A DNA stretch of 64,000 nucleotides, taken from assembly GCA_030583885.1 (NCBI GenBank), contig CP129480.1, forward strand, positions 3,970,714 to 4,034,713, in the 5' to 3' direction. The translations under genes were made by a program, and so were the position numbers. This DNA comes from Anaerolineales bacterium (GTDB lineage: Bacteria > Chloroflexota > Anaerolineae > Anaerolineales > Villigracilaceae). This document shows positions 8,421-15,718 of the stretch, one piece after another; the first letter of the stretch is position 1, and each line of letters opens with the position of its first letter. The notes under the pieces were generated by a model. That model did not search any database, had not been told where the DNA came from, and saw only the letters and a program-made list of their open reading frames with translations.

Positions 8421-9218
8421 TTACGCTCCCACCGCGGAATAGCGCTTCACGCCATTGCGCCAGACCCAATTGAAGAAGAGCAGCGCGATACCCAGCCAGA
8501 CGAATGACATCACGTAGCCGTGGATGATCTGTTCGATGGATAACCTGCCGAGGATCAACTGAATGGGATAATAGATGAGCAGTTGGAACGGGAGATATTG
8601 AGCGATATCCTGAATGACCTGCGGCATGAGCGTGAGCGGCACGAACTGCCCCGAGAACAGCAGGATCAGCGCGAAGTAAAACTCGTGGATCGAGTATACA
8701 CGCGTCGTCCAAAAAGCGAGCGCGGTAATGGCGGCGGAAAGCAGGTACCCGATGAAGAACGCCAGCAGCATGGCGGGAATGGCCAGCAGGATGCCGGCCA
8801 ACGACGCACTGCTAAAATCGGGTTTGTAAAGAAAGAACAGGATGATCCAGATGGGAACCAAGCCCATGATGGTCAGCATTTTGAACGCCACATTATTGAC
8901 CAGCGCGTTGGTCAGCATGGGATGGATGGGCTTGATCAATTCACCCGAAAGCGAGCCGTCCTGGATCTTGTACCCAAAGGTATGGATGACAATGTTGCTG
9001 GTGATCTGGTCCACGACCAAAAGTAGCATGTAATAGGTGATGAAATCGTTGGCGGTAAACCCGTTGACCTCGCCTTTGACGTTTGCAATGCTCGTCCACA
9101 CAGCCAGATAGATGATGGGCGAGACCAGCCAGTACAGCAGATACATGATGAGGTTGGCGCGGTACTGCCACTGCTCAGCCCAATTCACATGCCAGAGTCG
9201 TTTAATGATAAGGAACAT
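8421..9218 (-). CDS. ABC-2-type permease (uncharacterised exporter, subunit 1)
   Basis: Membrane subunit paired with the permease immediately downstream. It has 265 aa and about six hydrophobic segments, opening with the basic, tryptophan-containing start (MFLIIKRLWHVNWAEQW) usual for this family. AAGGTTCCT-like pairing is absent on the coding strand, but GAGACC precedes the ATG. A dispersed repeat copy occupies most of the 68-bp gap to the ATPase gene. Confidence 0.85.
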   Translation of the reverse strand: MFLIIKRLWHVNWAEQWQYRANLIMYLLYWLVSPIIYLAVWTSIANVKGEVNGFTANDFITYYMLLLVVDQITSNIVIHTFGYKIQDGSLSGELIKPIHPMLTNALVNNVAFKMLTIMGLVPIWIILFFLYKPDFSSASLAGILLAIPAMLLAFFIGYLLSAAITALAFWTTRVYSIHEFYFALILLFSGQFVPLTLMPQVIQDIAQYLPFQLLIYYPIQLILGRLSIEQIIHGYVMSFVWLGIALLFFNWVWRNGVKRYSAVGA

Positions 9219-9240
9219 AAAGGTCTCCCAGTCTCATTTG

Positions 9241-9281
9241 GAGATTGCTTCGTCGTCGCCCCGCTCCTCCTCGCAACGACG
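9241..9281 (-). repeat. Dispersed repeat TCATTGCGAG...GCAATCTC, copy 1
   Basis: On the minus strand the segment reads CGTCGTTGCGAGGAGGAGCG followed by GGGCGACGACGAAGCAATCTC. It belongs to the same family as the segments at 28794-28830 and 34797-34838. It lies between the ATPase and permease genes, inside the transcript. Confidence 0.7.
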
Positions 9282-9286
9282 GATAA

Positions 9287-10264
9287 TCATTGATTGAACG
9301 CCTGCTTGATGACATCCTCGATGGGCGGATCGGTGATAGTGATGTCGTGGATGGGCAGGTCAGCCAAAAGTCGGGAAGTGACGCGCGTCACATCCTCCGC
9401 CTTGACCTGTATGTAGCGCTTCTCCCAGTCCTCTTCGTGTTGAACGGGTTCGCCATACCAGGAGAGATCATGCGAATCTGCCTCGGCAAGCGCAATGCCG
9501 ATCAATTTGAACGGCGCGATCTTCTTCGAAAGCGTATTGATGCCGCCGTCATATTTAAGCTGACCGTGATGGATGATGATAATGCGCTCGCACAGCGCGG
9601 TCACATCCGCCATGTAATGGCTGGTGAGCAGGACGGTCGCGCCCGTGCGTTGGTTGTATTCCTGGATGAATTCGCGGATGCGCGCCTGCCCCGTGAGGTC
9701 GAGACCGATGGTCGGCTCGTCCAAAAACAAAACACGGGGACGGTGCAGGAGTCCCGCCGCGATCTCACACTTCATCCGCTCGCCCAGGGAAAGATTGCGG
9801 ACAGGTTTTTTCATTAGCGGTTCCAGTTCGAGCAATTCGTCCAGTTCCTTGTAGGTTTTTTTGTATTCGTCGTCGGGAATGCGGTAAATCGCCTGATTCA
9901 GCAGAAACGAATCCGCCGCAGGGATGTCCCACGAAAGGCGGTTGCGCTGCCCCATGACAAGCGTCATTGAACACAAATACTCGGGCTTAAGGTCCCACGG
10001 TGTGAAGCCAAGCACCTCCGCTTTGCCGCCTGTTGGATGCAGCAAACCGGAAAGCATTTTGAGCGTGGTGGTCTTGCCCGCGCCGTTCGGACCGAGAAAG
10101 CCGACGACCTCGCCGCGTTCGATGGTGAAATCCACCTGTTGGACCGCCTTCACATCCTTGTATTTGCGGTTGAAAAATCCGCGAACCGCCGCGCCAAACC
10201 CGCCTTCGCGCTCAGGCACTTGATAGGTCTTGCTCAATTGTTGGACGGTAATTGTAGGGGACAT
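9287..10264 (-). CDS. ABC transporter ATPase (ABC-2 exporter)
   Basis: Energises the two downstream permeases. Walker A GPNGAGKTT at residues 58-66, signature NLSLGERMK, Walker B VLFLDEPTIGLD, and the switch histidine in LLTSH. An insertion before Walker A (about 15-38) and a C-terminal extension of about 80 residues after the nucleotide-binding domain mark the COG4586 subgroup. I start at the ATG ending at 10264, where AAGGAGAG is 7-8 nt upstream; the open frame runs 12 codons further through a palindrome. That palindrome contains the Shine-Dalgarno. Confidence 0.92.
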   Translation of the reverse strand: MSPTITVQQLSKTYQVPEREGGFGAAVRGFFNRKYKDVKAVQQVDFTIERGEVVGFLGPNGAGKTTTLKMLSGLLHPTGGKAEVLGFTPWDLKPEYLCSMTLVMGQRNRLSWDIPAADSFLLNQAIYRIPDDEYKKTYKELDELLELEPLMKKPVRNLSLGERMKCEIAAGLLHRPRVLFLDEPTIGLDLTGQARIREFIQEYNQRTGATVLLTSHYMADVTALCERIIIIHHGQLKYDGGINTLSKKIAPFKLIGIALAEADSHDLSWYGEPVQHEEDWEKRYIQVKAEDVTRVTSRLLADLPIHDITITDPPIEDVIKQAFNQ

Positions 10265-10266
10265 AA

Positions 10267-10295
10267 AAAATCTCTCCTTGCGAAGGAGAGATTTT
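10267..10295 (-). promoter_or_regulatory. Perfect 13-bp hairpin that contains the ATPase-gene Shine-Dalgarno
   Basis: AAAATCTCTCCTT, CGC, AAGGAGAGATTTT on the minus strand, ending in a T-run just before the ATG. It has the form of an intrinsic terminator for the upstream SIMPL gene, and its 3' arm holds the AAGGAGAG ribosome-binding site of the exporter. Confidence 0.8.
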
Positions 10296-10323
10296 ATCAT
10301 TAATAGAACAAATTTTCCAGAGC

Positions 10324-10725
10324 TTAAAACGCCGAAACACGATACCAGACATCCACACTCACATGGATGGTCTTGTTGTGCTGAACATCCATCCCCAAAC
10401 TCGGTTCGGGGGCCGCAGCCGCGCGAGCCCTGGGCATCGACTGCGCGAGATATGGCATCGGTGCTTCCTCGTCATACGCATTCTCGATGAAATCATACAC
10501 GCCGAGCAACTTCACACCCAGCGACGCCGCCGCCTTTTTCGCCTTGGCTTTCGCCTTCTCGATGACCATCGTCAACATCCGCTCCCGCGCTTCGACGAGT
10601 TGGTTCACCTCTTTGGCTTTTTTCATCGCCTCCGCTCCGCTGAGGATGGATGCGCCTTTGACCGTCACATGCAGGTCGGCGTGTGTGGCAAAGATTTCCT
10701 CTCTGTAGGATGCGGAGATTTTCAT
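10324..10725 (-). CDS. Compact SIMPL-domain (DUF541) protein
   Basis: The C-terminal half (KAKKAAASLGVKLLGVYDFIE, then PMPYLAQSMPRARAAAA and HVSVDVWYRV) follows the end of SIMPL/DUF541 proteins closely. The first 45 residues match the opening beta strand and helix. Usual members are 220-250 aa and exported. This one is 133 aa, lacks a signal peptide and lacks the central part, so it appears to be a reduced cytoplasmic version. Function of the family is poorly known. It lies upstream of the ABC exporter but a terminator-like hairpin separates them. Confidence 0.65.
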   Translation of the reverse strand: MKISASYREEIFATHADLHVTVKGASILSGAEAMKKAKEVNQLVEARERMLTMVIEKAKAKAKKAAASLGVKLLGVYDFIENAYDEEAPMPYLAQSMPRARAAAAPEPSLGMDVQHNKTIHVSVDVWYRVSAF

Positions 10726-10766
10726 GGTAGTCGGGTTTGTGTTGCAGGTTTCTTCTTTTTGGATTC

Positions 10767-10806
10767 GAACAGCTCGCTGTTCGAGAAAACGGCAGCAAGC
10801 TGCCTG
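10767..10806. repeat. Two tandem short palindromes
   Basis: TCGAACAGC, TC, GCTGTTCGA (10767-10786) and GGCAGC, AA, GCTGCC (10793-10806) lie between kynureninase and the SIMPL gene. On the minus strand the second is followed by GTTTTCTC, so it may serve as a weak terminator for kynureninase. Confidence 0.5.
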
Positions 10807-10816
10807 ACTCCATATT

Positions 10817-12151
10817 TTACGTCACCGCCAATTTTTGTTTTGGATATTTCTCGTAACGTTTCTCTTCCATCACACGCCTGATTCTATCAAAACCTTCCCA
10901 TATATCCGCAAAGGAAATATACAACGGCGCAAATCCCAAACGGATGTTATCGGGCGCGCGGAAGTCGGGGATGACGTTCATCTCTTCGATCAGGGCGCGG
11001 TTGATGCGGTAGCCTTCGGGATGACGAATCGAGATGTGCGAGCCGCGCATGGCAGAATCCGCTGGGGAGCCGAGCGAAAAGCCGAAGGGGACGAGCCAGC
11101 CTTCGGTTAAGAAAGAAGCGTAGTCCGTCATCAGGATGGATTTTTCTCGGAGTGCATCCATACCAGCTTGCAGAGTCGGTTCGAGGGCGGCTTCCATGAT
11201 CAGCATGGAGATCATCGGCTGTGTGCCGACCATGAAACGTTGTGCGCCGGGGGCGGGTTGATGGTCAAGATCGAAGTCGAAGGGATTCTTTTGCCCCCAC
11301 CAACCCCAGATGGGCGAGGTGAGTTTCTCCTGAATGGCTTTGTTGACGTAGAGGAAGGCGGGCGCGCCGGGACCGCCGTTGAGGTATTTGTAGGTGCAGC
11401 CGATGGCGAAGTCTGCCTTGCAAGCGTCGAGGTGGACGGGGACAGAGCCGACGGAGTGGCTGAGATCCCAGAGCACGAGCGCGCCTTTGGCATGGGCGAG
11501 TTCGGTGATACGGCGCATGTCGTACATGTAGCCGCTTTTGAAGACGACATGCGAGAGTGTGACGAGCGCGGTGTTTTCGTCGATGGCAGCTTCGAGCGCG
11601 GCGAGGTCGGGGGTGATGTCGTTGTCGCTGGCGCCAATACGGATGATTTCGTGGTCTCGATACGACGGCGGTGGTTGAGTAGCGTTCGTTGCGTATCGAA
11701 ACCCACTGCCGTCTACTCGACCACCAAGTAAATTAGTAATTCCTTGAAGAATATAAAGATCAGACGGGAAGTTGAAGGTGTCGGTGATGATGCGGGTTTT
11801 GTTTGGCTGAAACGTGAGCGCGGAGGTGGCGAGTTTGAAAAGATTGAGCGAGACGGTATCGCCGACAAGAGTTTGACCTGCTGCTGCGCCGATGATTCTG
11901 CCGATCTTGTCACCGATGCGGGCGGGAGCTTCCCACCAGCCTTTGTTCCAGCCGCGGATGAGGTCTACGCCCCATTGTTCATCCACAATTTGGCGGGACT
12001 TTTCCTGCGCGGCTTTGGGCATCATGCCGAGCGAATTGCCGTCAAAGTAGACCAGGGTGGGGTCTGGTATCACAAACGCCTCTTTGAAAGAGGCGAGGTT
12101 ATCTTGGGCATCAAGCTGAAGGGCGAAGTCGCGGGAGGCGGAGAAGGGCAT
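10817..12151 (-). CDS. kynU: Kynureninase
   Basis: PLP enzyme that cleaves kynurenine to anthranilate and alanine. Family motifs: YFDGNSLGMMP at the N-terminus, DTFNFPSD, the DLSHSVGSVPV aspartate region, PLP lysine in CTYKYLNGGPGAP, and FGLGSPAD-like C-terminal text. AAGGAAA lies 8 nt before the ATG ending at 12151. The product is 444 aa, some 20 longer than usual. The extra residues (LLGGRV to RDHE) coincide with a double inverted repeat at 11651-11726 that stays in frame. No other kynurenine-pathway gene is nearby; the upstream neighbour is lysS. Confidence 0.92.
   Translation of the reverse strand: MPFSASRDFALQLDAQDNLASFKEAFVIPDPTLVYFDGNSLGMMPKAAQEKSRQIVDEQWGVDLIRGWNKGWWEAPARIGDKIGRIIGAAAGQTLVGDTVSLNLFKLATSALTFQPNKTRIITDTFNFPSDLYILQGITNLLGGRVDGSGFRYATNATQPPPSYRDHEIIRIGASDNDITPDLAALEAAIDENTALVTLSHVVFKSGYMYDMRRITELAHAKGALVLWDLSHSVGSVPVHLDACKADFAIGCTYKYLNGGPGAPAFLYVNKAIQEKLTSPIWGWWGQKNPFDFDLDHQPAPGAQRFMVGTQPMISMLIMEAALEPTLQAGMDALREKSILMTDYASFLTEGWLVPFGFSLGSPADSAMRGSHISIRHPEGYRINRALIEEMNVIPDFRAPDNIRLGFAPLYISFADIWEGFDRIRRVMEEKRYEKYPKQKLAVT
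11651..11726. repeat. Interleaved inverted repeats inside kynureninase
   Basis: GGTCTCGATACG (11653-11664) pairs with CGTATCGAAACC (11692-11703), and GGTGGTTGAGTAG (11670-11682) with CTACTCGACCACC (11713-11725), each with one mismatch. The arms interleave A-B-A'-B', as if two inverted copies of one palindromic unit were inserted in the gene without breaking the frame. Confidence 0.7.
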
Positions 12152-12180
12152 CGGGTGTTTCCTTTTCAAGAAATTATGAA

Positions 12181-12207
12181 ACTGGCACAGCTTGAGGCTG
12201 TGCCAGT
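12181..12207 (-). terminator. Terminator after lysS
   Basis: Perfect 11-bp stem ACTGGCACAGC / GCTGTGCCAGT with a 5-nt loop. On the minus strand it is followed by TTTCATAATTTCTT. It begins 4 nt after the lysS stop and precedes the kynureninase start. Confidence 0.75.
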
Positions 12208-12211
12208 GATT

Positions 12212-13729
12212 CTACTCCTCCTTGCGCAGGGCGGGAAATAACAAAACCTCACGGATGGAATGTTTGTTCGTAAAAACCATCGTCAGGCGATCCACGCCCA
12301 TGCCGAAGCCGCCGTTGGGCGGCATGCCGTAGCGCATGGCGCGCAGGTAATCCTCATCCAGCGGATGTTTCTCTGCATCATCAGCTTCGTAGTCGCGTCC
12401 CATTTCGAGAAAGCGCTGTTCCTGGTCGAGCGGGTCGTTCAACTCGGTAAAGGCGTTGCACAACTCAAATCCCGCCACGTATCCTTCGAACCTTTCCACG
12501 GTGAGCGGGTCGCCGGGCAGGGATTTTGCCAGCGGTGAAATATCGCGCGGGTAGTTAAACAGGAAAGTCGGCTGGATGAGTGTCGGTTCGAGGAACTCGC
12601 TCAGTAGGAAATCGATCAACTTGCCGCGCGTGGACTTCGGGTCAGGCGCCGCCTTGGGCTGTTTCTCCTTAATGGCTTTAAATAACGCCTCGGCTGTTTT
12701 GTGCTCGGCAATGTCGATGCCGCTGGTTTCAAGAATGCCCTGCCGCATCTCGAGGCGTTTCCACGGCGGCTTGAACTCCAGTTCATGCTCGCCATATTTG
12801 ACCCTGGTGGAGCCGGTCACCTGCTCGGCGGCATACGAGACCATCTGCTCGGTGAGTTCCATCACCTGCAAATAATCCGCGTATGCCCAATAGAATTCCA
12901 ATTGCGTGAACTCGGGGTTGTGCTTGAACGAAACACCCTCATTGCGAAAGTCACGCCCGATCTCATAGACCTTTTCCAGATTGCCCACGAGCAGCCGTTT
13001 GAGATATAACTCGAACGAGATGCGCAGGTACATATCCTGGTCGAGTTCGTTGTGATGGGTCGTGAACGGACGCGCCGCCGCGCCGCCGTACAACGGCTGC
13101 AGGATGGGTGTTTCGACTTCCAAAAAACCATGGTCATCGAGGAAGGTCCGCAGGGATTTGATCAAAGAAGCGCGTTTGCGGAAGGTCTCACGCACATCAG
13201 GGTTGACCGCCAGGTCCGCATAACGCTGGCGGGCGCGGATTTCAGGATCTTCCAGCGTGGCATAGCGGACGACCGTGCCGTCCTCCTTGGTTACGTCCTT
13301 GTCCGCGGGGAGAGGGGTGATGGATTTGGCGAGCAGTTTGAAGTCGTGGACATGAAGCGAGACCTCCCCCGCCTTGGTGCGGAACATCACGCCTGTTGCT
13401 TCCATGAAATCGCCAAGGTCGAACATCCTGTTGAAAAACTCAAGGCGATCCGCACCCAGCTCGTTCACACGCAGGAATAACTGCAGTTTACCGTCACCAT
13501 CCTCGATATGCGCGAAAGTCAGCTTTCCCTTGGGGCGCATAGAGCGGATACGCCCCGCCAGCGCGGCTTTTACTTCGACATTACTGGCTTCGCCTGTTTC
13601 AAATTCCACAATCGCCTGGACACTGGTATGTGTGCGGGTGGCGCGAGTGGGATATGGGTTGATGCCTTCGGCTCGCAGTTCTTCGATCTTCTGCAAACGG
13701 ATTTTTTCAAGGGAATTGTATTCTGCCAT
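12212..13729 (-). CDS. lysS: Lysyl-tRNA synthetase, class II
   Basis: Charges tRNA-Lys. The N-terminal OB-fold anticodon domain covers about 50-160 (GRIRSMRPKGKLTFAHIEDG). The class II core has motif 2 (YEIGRDFRNEGVSFKHNPEF) and motif 3 (GMGVDRLTM) near the C-terminus. The 505-aa length is standard. Start chosen at the ATG ending at 13729, with AAGGAAG 2-8 nt upstream; the open frame before it is low-complexity Pro/Ser text from a palindrome. It follows greA on the same strand with a terminator in between. Confidence 0.96.
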   Translation of the reverse strand: MAEYNSLEKIRLQKIEELRAEGINPYPTRATRTHTSVQAIVEFETGEASNVEVKAALAGRIRSMRPKGKLTFAHIEDGDGKLQLFLRVNELGADRLEFFNRMFDLGDFMEATGVMFRTKAGEVSLHVHDFKLLAKSITPLPADKDVTKEDGTVVRYATLEDPEIRARQRYADLAVNPDVRETFRKRASLIKSLRTFLDDHGFLEVETPILQPLYGGAAARPFTTHHNELDQDMYLRISFELYLKRLLVGNLEKVYEIGRDFRNEGVSFKHNPEFTQLEFYWAYADYLQVMELTEQMVSYAAEQVTGSTRVKYGEHELEFKPPWKRLEMRQGILETSGIDIAEHKTAEALFKAIKEKQPKAAPDPKSTRGKLIDFLLSEFLEPTLIQPTFLFNYPRDISPLAKSLPGDPLTVERFEGYVAGFELCNAFTELNDPLDQEQRFLEMGRDYEADDAEKHPLDEDYLRAMRYGMPPNGGFGMGVDRLTMVFTNKHSIREVLLFPALRKEE

Positions 13730-13743
13730 GGTCTTCCTTAACT

Positions 13744-13767
13744 CCCTTCCCCCACTTGGGGGAAGGG
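13744..13767. repeat. Palindrome CCCTTCCCCCA-CT-TGGGGGAAGGG
   Basis: Perfect 11-bp arms with a 2-nt centre, in the leader of lysS. It resembles short C/G-rich palindromes found scattered in many bacterial genomes. Only one copy is seen in this window. Confidence 0.7.
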
Positions 13768-13796
13768 TAGGGGATGGGGGTGGTGAGGGTAACAAA

Positions 13797-13837
13797 ATAA
13801 AAAAAGCCCCGCCTCCAATGCAAATTGGACGCGGGGC
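13797..13837 (-). terminator. Intrinsic terminator after greA
   Basis: On the minus strand GCCCCGC and CCAAT pair with ATTGG and GCGGGGC, followed by TTTTTTTATTTTG. It lies about 20 nt after the greA stop. Confidence 0.88.
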
Positions 13838-13858
13838 GAATGGTTGCGCGTCCTGTTC

Positions 13859-14329
13859 CTAGCCGACTTTGAGGATCTTCACATTGTAGGTGCCGCCGGG
13901 GGTTTCCACTTTCACGATATCACCTACCTTGTGACCCAAAATGGATTTGCCGATCGGCGACTCGTTTGAAATTTTACCTTCGCGCGGGTTGGCTTCCGCC
14001 GCGCCCACGATGGCGAAGGTTTCAGCCTCAAAGTTGCCTTCTTTGATGGTTACCTTGGAACCGACCTGAATGACATCGCTCTTCTTGCCTTTGCCGTTCT
14101 CTTCGATAATCTGGGCTGTGGCAAGCAAAAGCTCCAGTTCCTGAATGCGACCCTCCACAAAAGCCTGCTCATTCTTGGCGGCCTCATATTCTGCGTTTTC
14201 GATCAATTCCCCGCCTTCCATCGCCTCATGCAGCCTTGCGGCCACCTCCATGCGTTTGGTCGTACGTAGATGATCCAGTTCCTCTTGAAGCTTCTGAAAG
14301 CCCTCTTTGGTAAGGAAATTGGTTGGCAT
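13859..14329 (-). CDS. greA: Transcription elongation factor GreA
   Basis: Rescues backtracked RNA polymerase by stimulating transcript cleavage. The N-terminal coiled coil (about 1-75) carries the acidic tip (IENAEYEAAK), and the C-terminal FKBP-like domain ends in the HKVGDIVKVETPGG stretch. At 156 aa it is a normal length. AGGA lies 8 nt before the ATG ending at 14329. The gene has its own promoter and a roughly 85-nt leader with two hairpins. The first has the form of an intrinsic terminator. Confidence 0.96.
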   Translation of the reverse strand: MPTNFLTKEGFQKLQEELDHLRTTKRMEVAARLHEAMEGGELIENAEYEAAKNEQAFVEGRIQELELLLATAQIIEENGKGKKSDVIQVGSKVTIKEGNFEAETFAIVGAAEANPREGKISNESPIGKSILGHKVGDIVKVETPGGTYNVKILKVG

Positions 14330-14354
14330 AGTATTGTCCTGCACTAATAGAATT

Positions 14355-14379
14355 TTGCATCTCTGATTCAGAGATGCAA
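14355..14379 (-). promoter_or_regulatory. Second hairpin of the greA leader
   Basis: TTGCATCTCT, 5 nt, AGAGATGCAA: a perfect 10-bp stem about 25 nt upstream of the greA start. No T-run follows on the minus strand, so it is not itself a terminator. Confidence 0.7.
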
Positions 14380-14385
14380 GCGATT

Positions 14386-14412
14386 AAAAATTTCCGGTGG
14401 CATGGCCGGAAA
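14386..14412 (-). terminator. Terminator-like attenuator at the 5' end of the greA leader
   Basis: On the minus strand TTTCCGG, 8 nt, CCGGAAA is followed by TTTTTAAT. It lies only a few nucleotides after the predicted transcription start. Confidence 0.65.
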
Positions 14413-14421
14413 GGTGCGCTT

Positions 14422-14450
14422 ACTATATCATGATTCAAAACGAGATTCAA
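14422..14450 (-). promoter_or_regulatory. greA promoter
   Basis: Minus-strand TTGAAT (14450-14445), a 17-nt spacer, and TATAGT (14427-14422). Predicted start near 14415, giving a leader of about 85 nt. Confidence 0.7.
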
Positions 14451-14474
14451 GCCCCAAAAGCATGAGAAATTTGT

Positions 14475-15200
14475 CTAGTCAGAAGACCAGAGACGGATTC
14501 CGCCATTTTCCGAACAATATTGCTGGATTTGCCCGCGCATCGCCTCTGGACTATCAAACAGACTTTCGATCTGGGATGTATATGCAGCAACCGCCTCCTG
14601 CCAGGACCATAGACCTGCCTCGCCCACCGCATAGGCATTTTCCTTCATCCCAGCCGTGTGCAGACCGAGTGTCTCGGGTGATTTGAAAAAATAGGGAATA
14701 TCAGCATAATACAGCGTGGGACGCTGGAGCAAATCCACGGCACGCCGGACAAGAACATGGTCCACGTGTGAACCCAGCCCAAGCTGGCAGGCCAGTTGGT
14801 CGGTCGGTTGGAGACGCGTGGATACGGCTTCTGCGATTCGGGCAGGAAAATCCGCCTCGTCCTCATGTACCGCGGCGTAGATATCCCCATACAGCCATTC
14901 GCCATTTTTTCCGCGGCGGTAAATACAGTCAAGAAAATCAAAGTGGACGGGAGTTGCGCCAACAAGCTTGCAGGCCTGGGAGTCCTCGGCGCGGCGCGCG
15001 CGGATGAGTTCGGCCGTGTCTGAAATGCCCCAACTGTAATGAAGCACCTGGGCAAAAGAGGACAGTTCTTGGTCTGTCGGAGAGCCGCACAAGAGTGTCC
15101 AGATTTCAACCTGGTCCCCTGCGCGGGTCTGCTCGTATATCAATCCACCGGCGGAAAGCACGGCATCATCGAGATGGGGGGAAATGTATATCCAGCGCAT
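14475..15200 (-). CDS. PIG-L/LmbE family deacetylase
   Basis: Zinc hydrolase of the N-acetylglucosaminyl deacetylase fold. The metal motif SPHLDDA is at residues 7-13 (H9, D11/D12) and the second metal histidine region GLGSHVDH near 161-168. At 241 aa it is normal for the family, and there is no signal peptide. Such enzymes deacetylate GlcNAc-type conjugates in thiol or antibiotic pathways; the substrate here is unknown and no partner gene is adjacent. It is divergent from the PilZ gene. Confidence 0.88.
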   Translation of the reverse strand: MRWIYISPHLDDAVLSAGGLIYEQTRAGDQVEIWTLLCGSPTDQELSSFAQVLHYSWGISDTAELIRARRAEDSQACKLVGATPVHFDFLDCIYRRGKNGEWLYGDIYAAVHEDEADFPARIAEAVSTRLQPTDQLACQLGLGSHVDHVLVRRAVDLLQRPTLYYADIPYFFKSPETLGLHTAGMKENAYAVGEAGLWSWQEAVAAYTSQIESLFDSPEAMRGQIQQYCSENGGIRLWSSD

Positions 15201-15272
15201 CAGGCAGTTTTACCATAAAAAGGCAATGAATTTTAATGATCAGTCCGTGTACACTATGGATAACGAGGTGTA

Positions 15273-15632
15273 ATGAAGGAACGGCGCAAACAGGAACGCA
15301 AGGGTCTGGCTGCCTACACACAGGTCTATGACTTGTATGGAGGTTCCCGAATCGGATATCTTGGGGATTTGACATTGAAAGGGGCAATGGCGATTTCCGA
15401 GGATACCATGCAGGTGAATACCGATATCACGCTTGCCATCGAATTGCCCGAACTGCCCCATGTAAAAACCCGGCGCCTAACCCTGCCAGCGCGCGTGGTG
15501 TGGTGTGAGCATGATCTGAGTCCGCAGTTTTACAATGTTGGCTTTGAATTCAAGGAAGTGACCGAGGCGCAAAAGACGATGATCGAATCCGTCATTCATA
15601 ATTACGAGTTCCACCGCGAGTTGCGGCAGTAG
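15273..15632 (+). CDS. PilZ-domain protein (c-di-GMP binding)
   Basis: Single-domain 119-aa protein. It opens with the arginine motif ERRKQERKG (RxxxR type) that grips c-di-GMP, followed by the beta-barrel motif GDLTLKGAM, a variant of (D/N)xSxxG. A short helix closes the fold (EAQKTMIESVIHNYEF). It probably reports c-di-GMP levels to an unidentified partner. GAGGTG lies close before the ATG. No cyclase or phosphodiesterase is in the window. Confidence 0.85.
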   Translation: MKERRKQERKGLAAYTQVYDLYGGSRIGYLGDLTLKGAMAISEDTMQVNTDITLAIELPELPHVKTRRLTLPARVVWCEHDLSPQFYNVGFEFKEVTEAQKTMIESVIHNYEFHRELRQ

Positions 15633-15718
15633 CCGCCAACTCCGGGACAGAAGCAGCTCCCATCAAAACCAGGGTGACAGCCGAAAAATGACTGTCACTT
15701 TTATGTTAAACTTCGTCC

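Noticed and set aside
10761..10790. GGATTCGAAC text resembling a tRNA T-arm
   Set aside because: No acceptor, D or anticodon stem can be drawn around it; it is one arm of a short palindrome.
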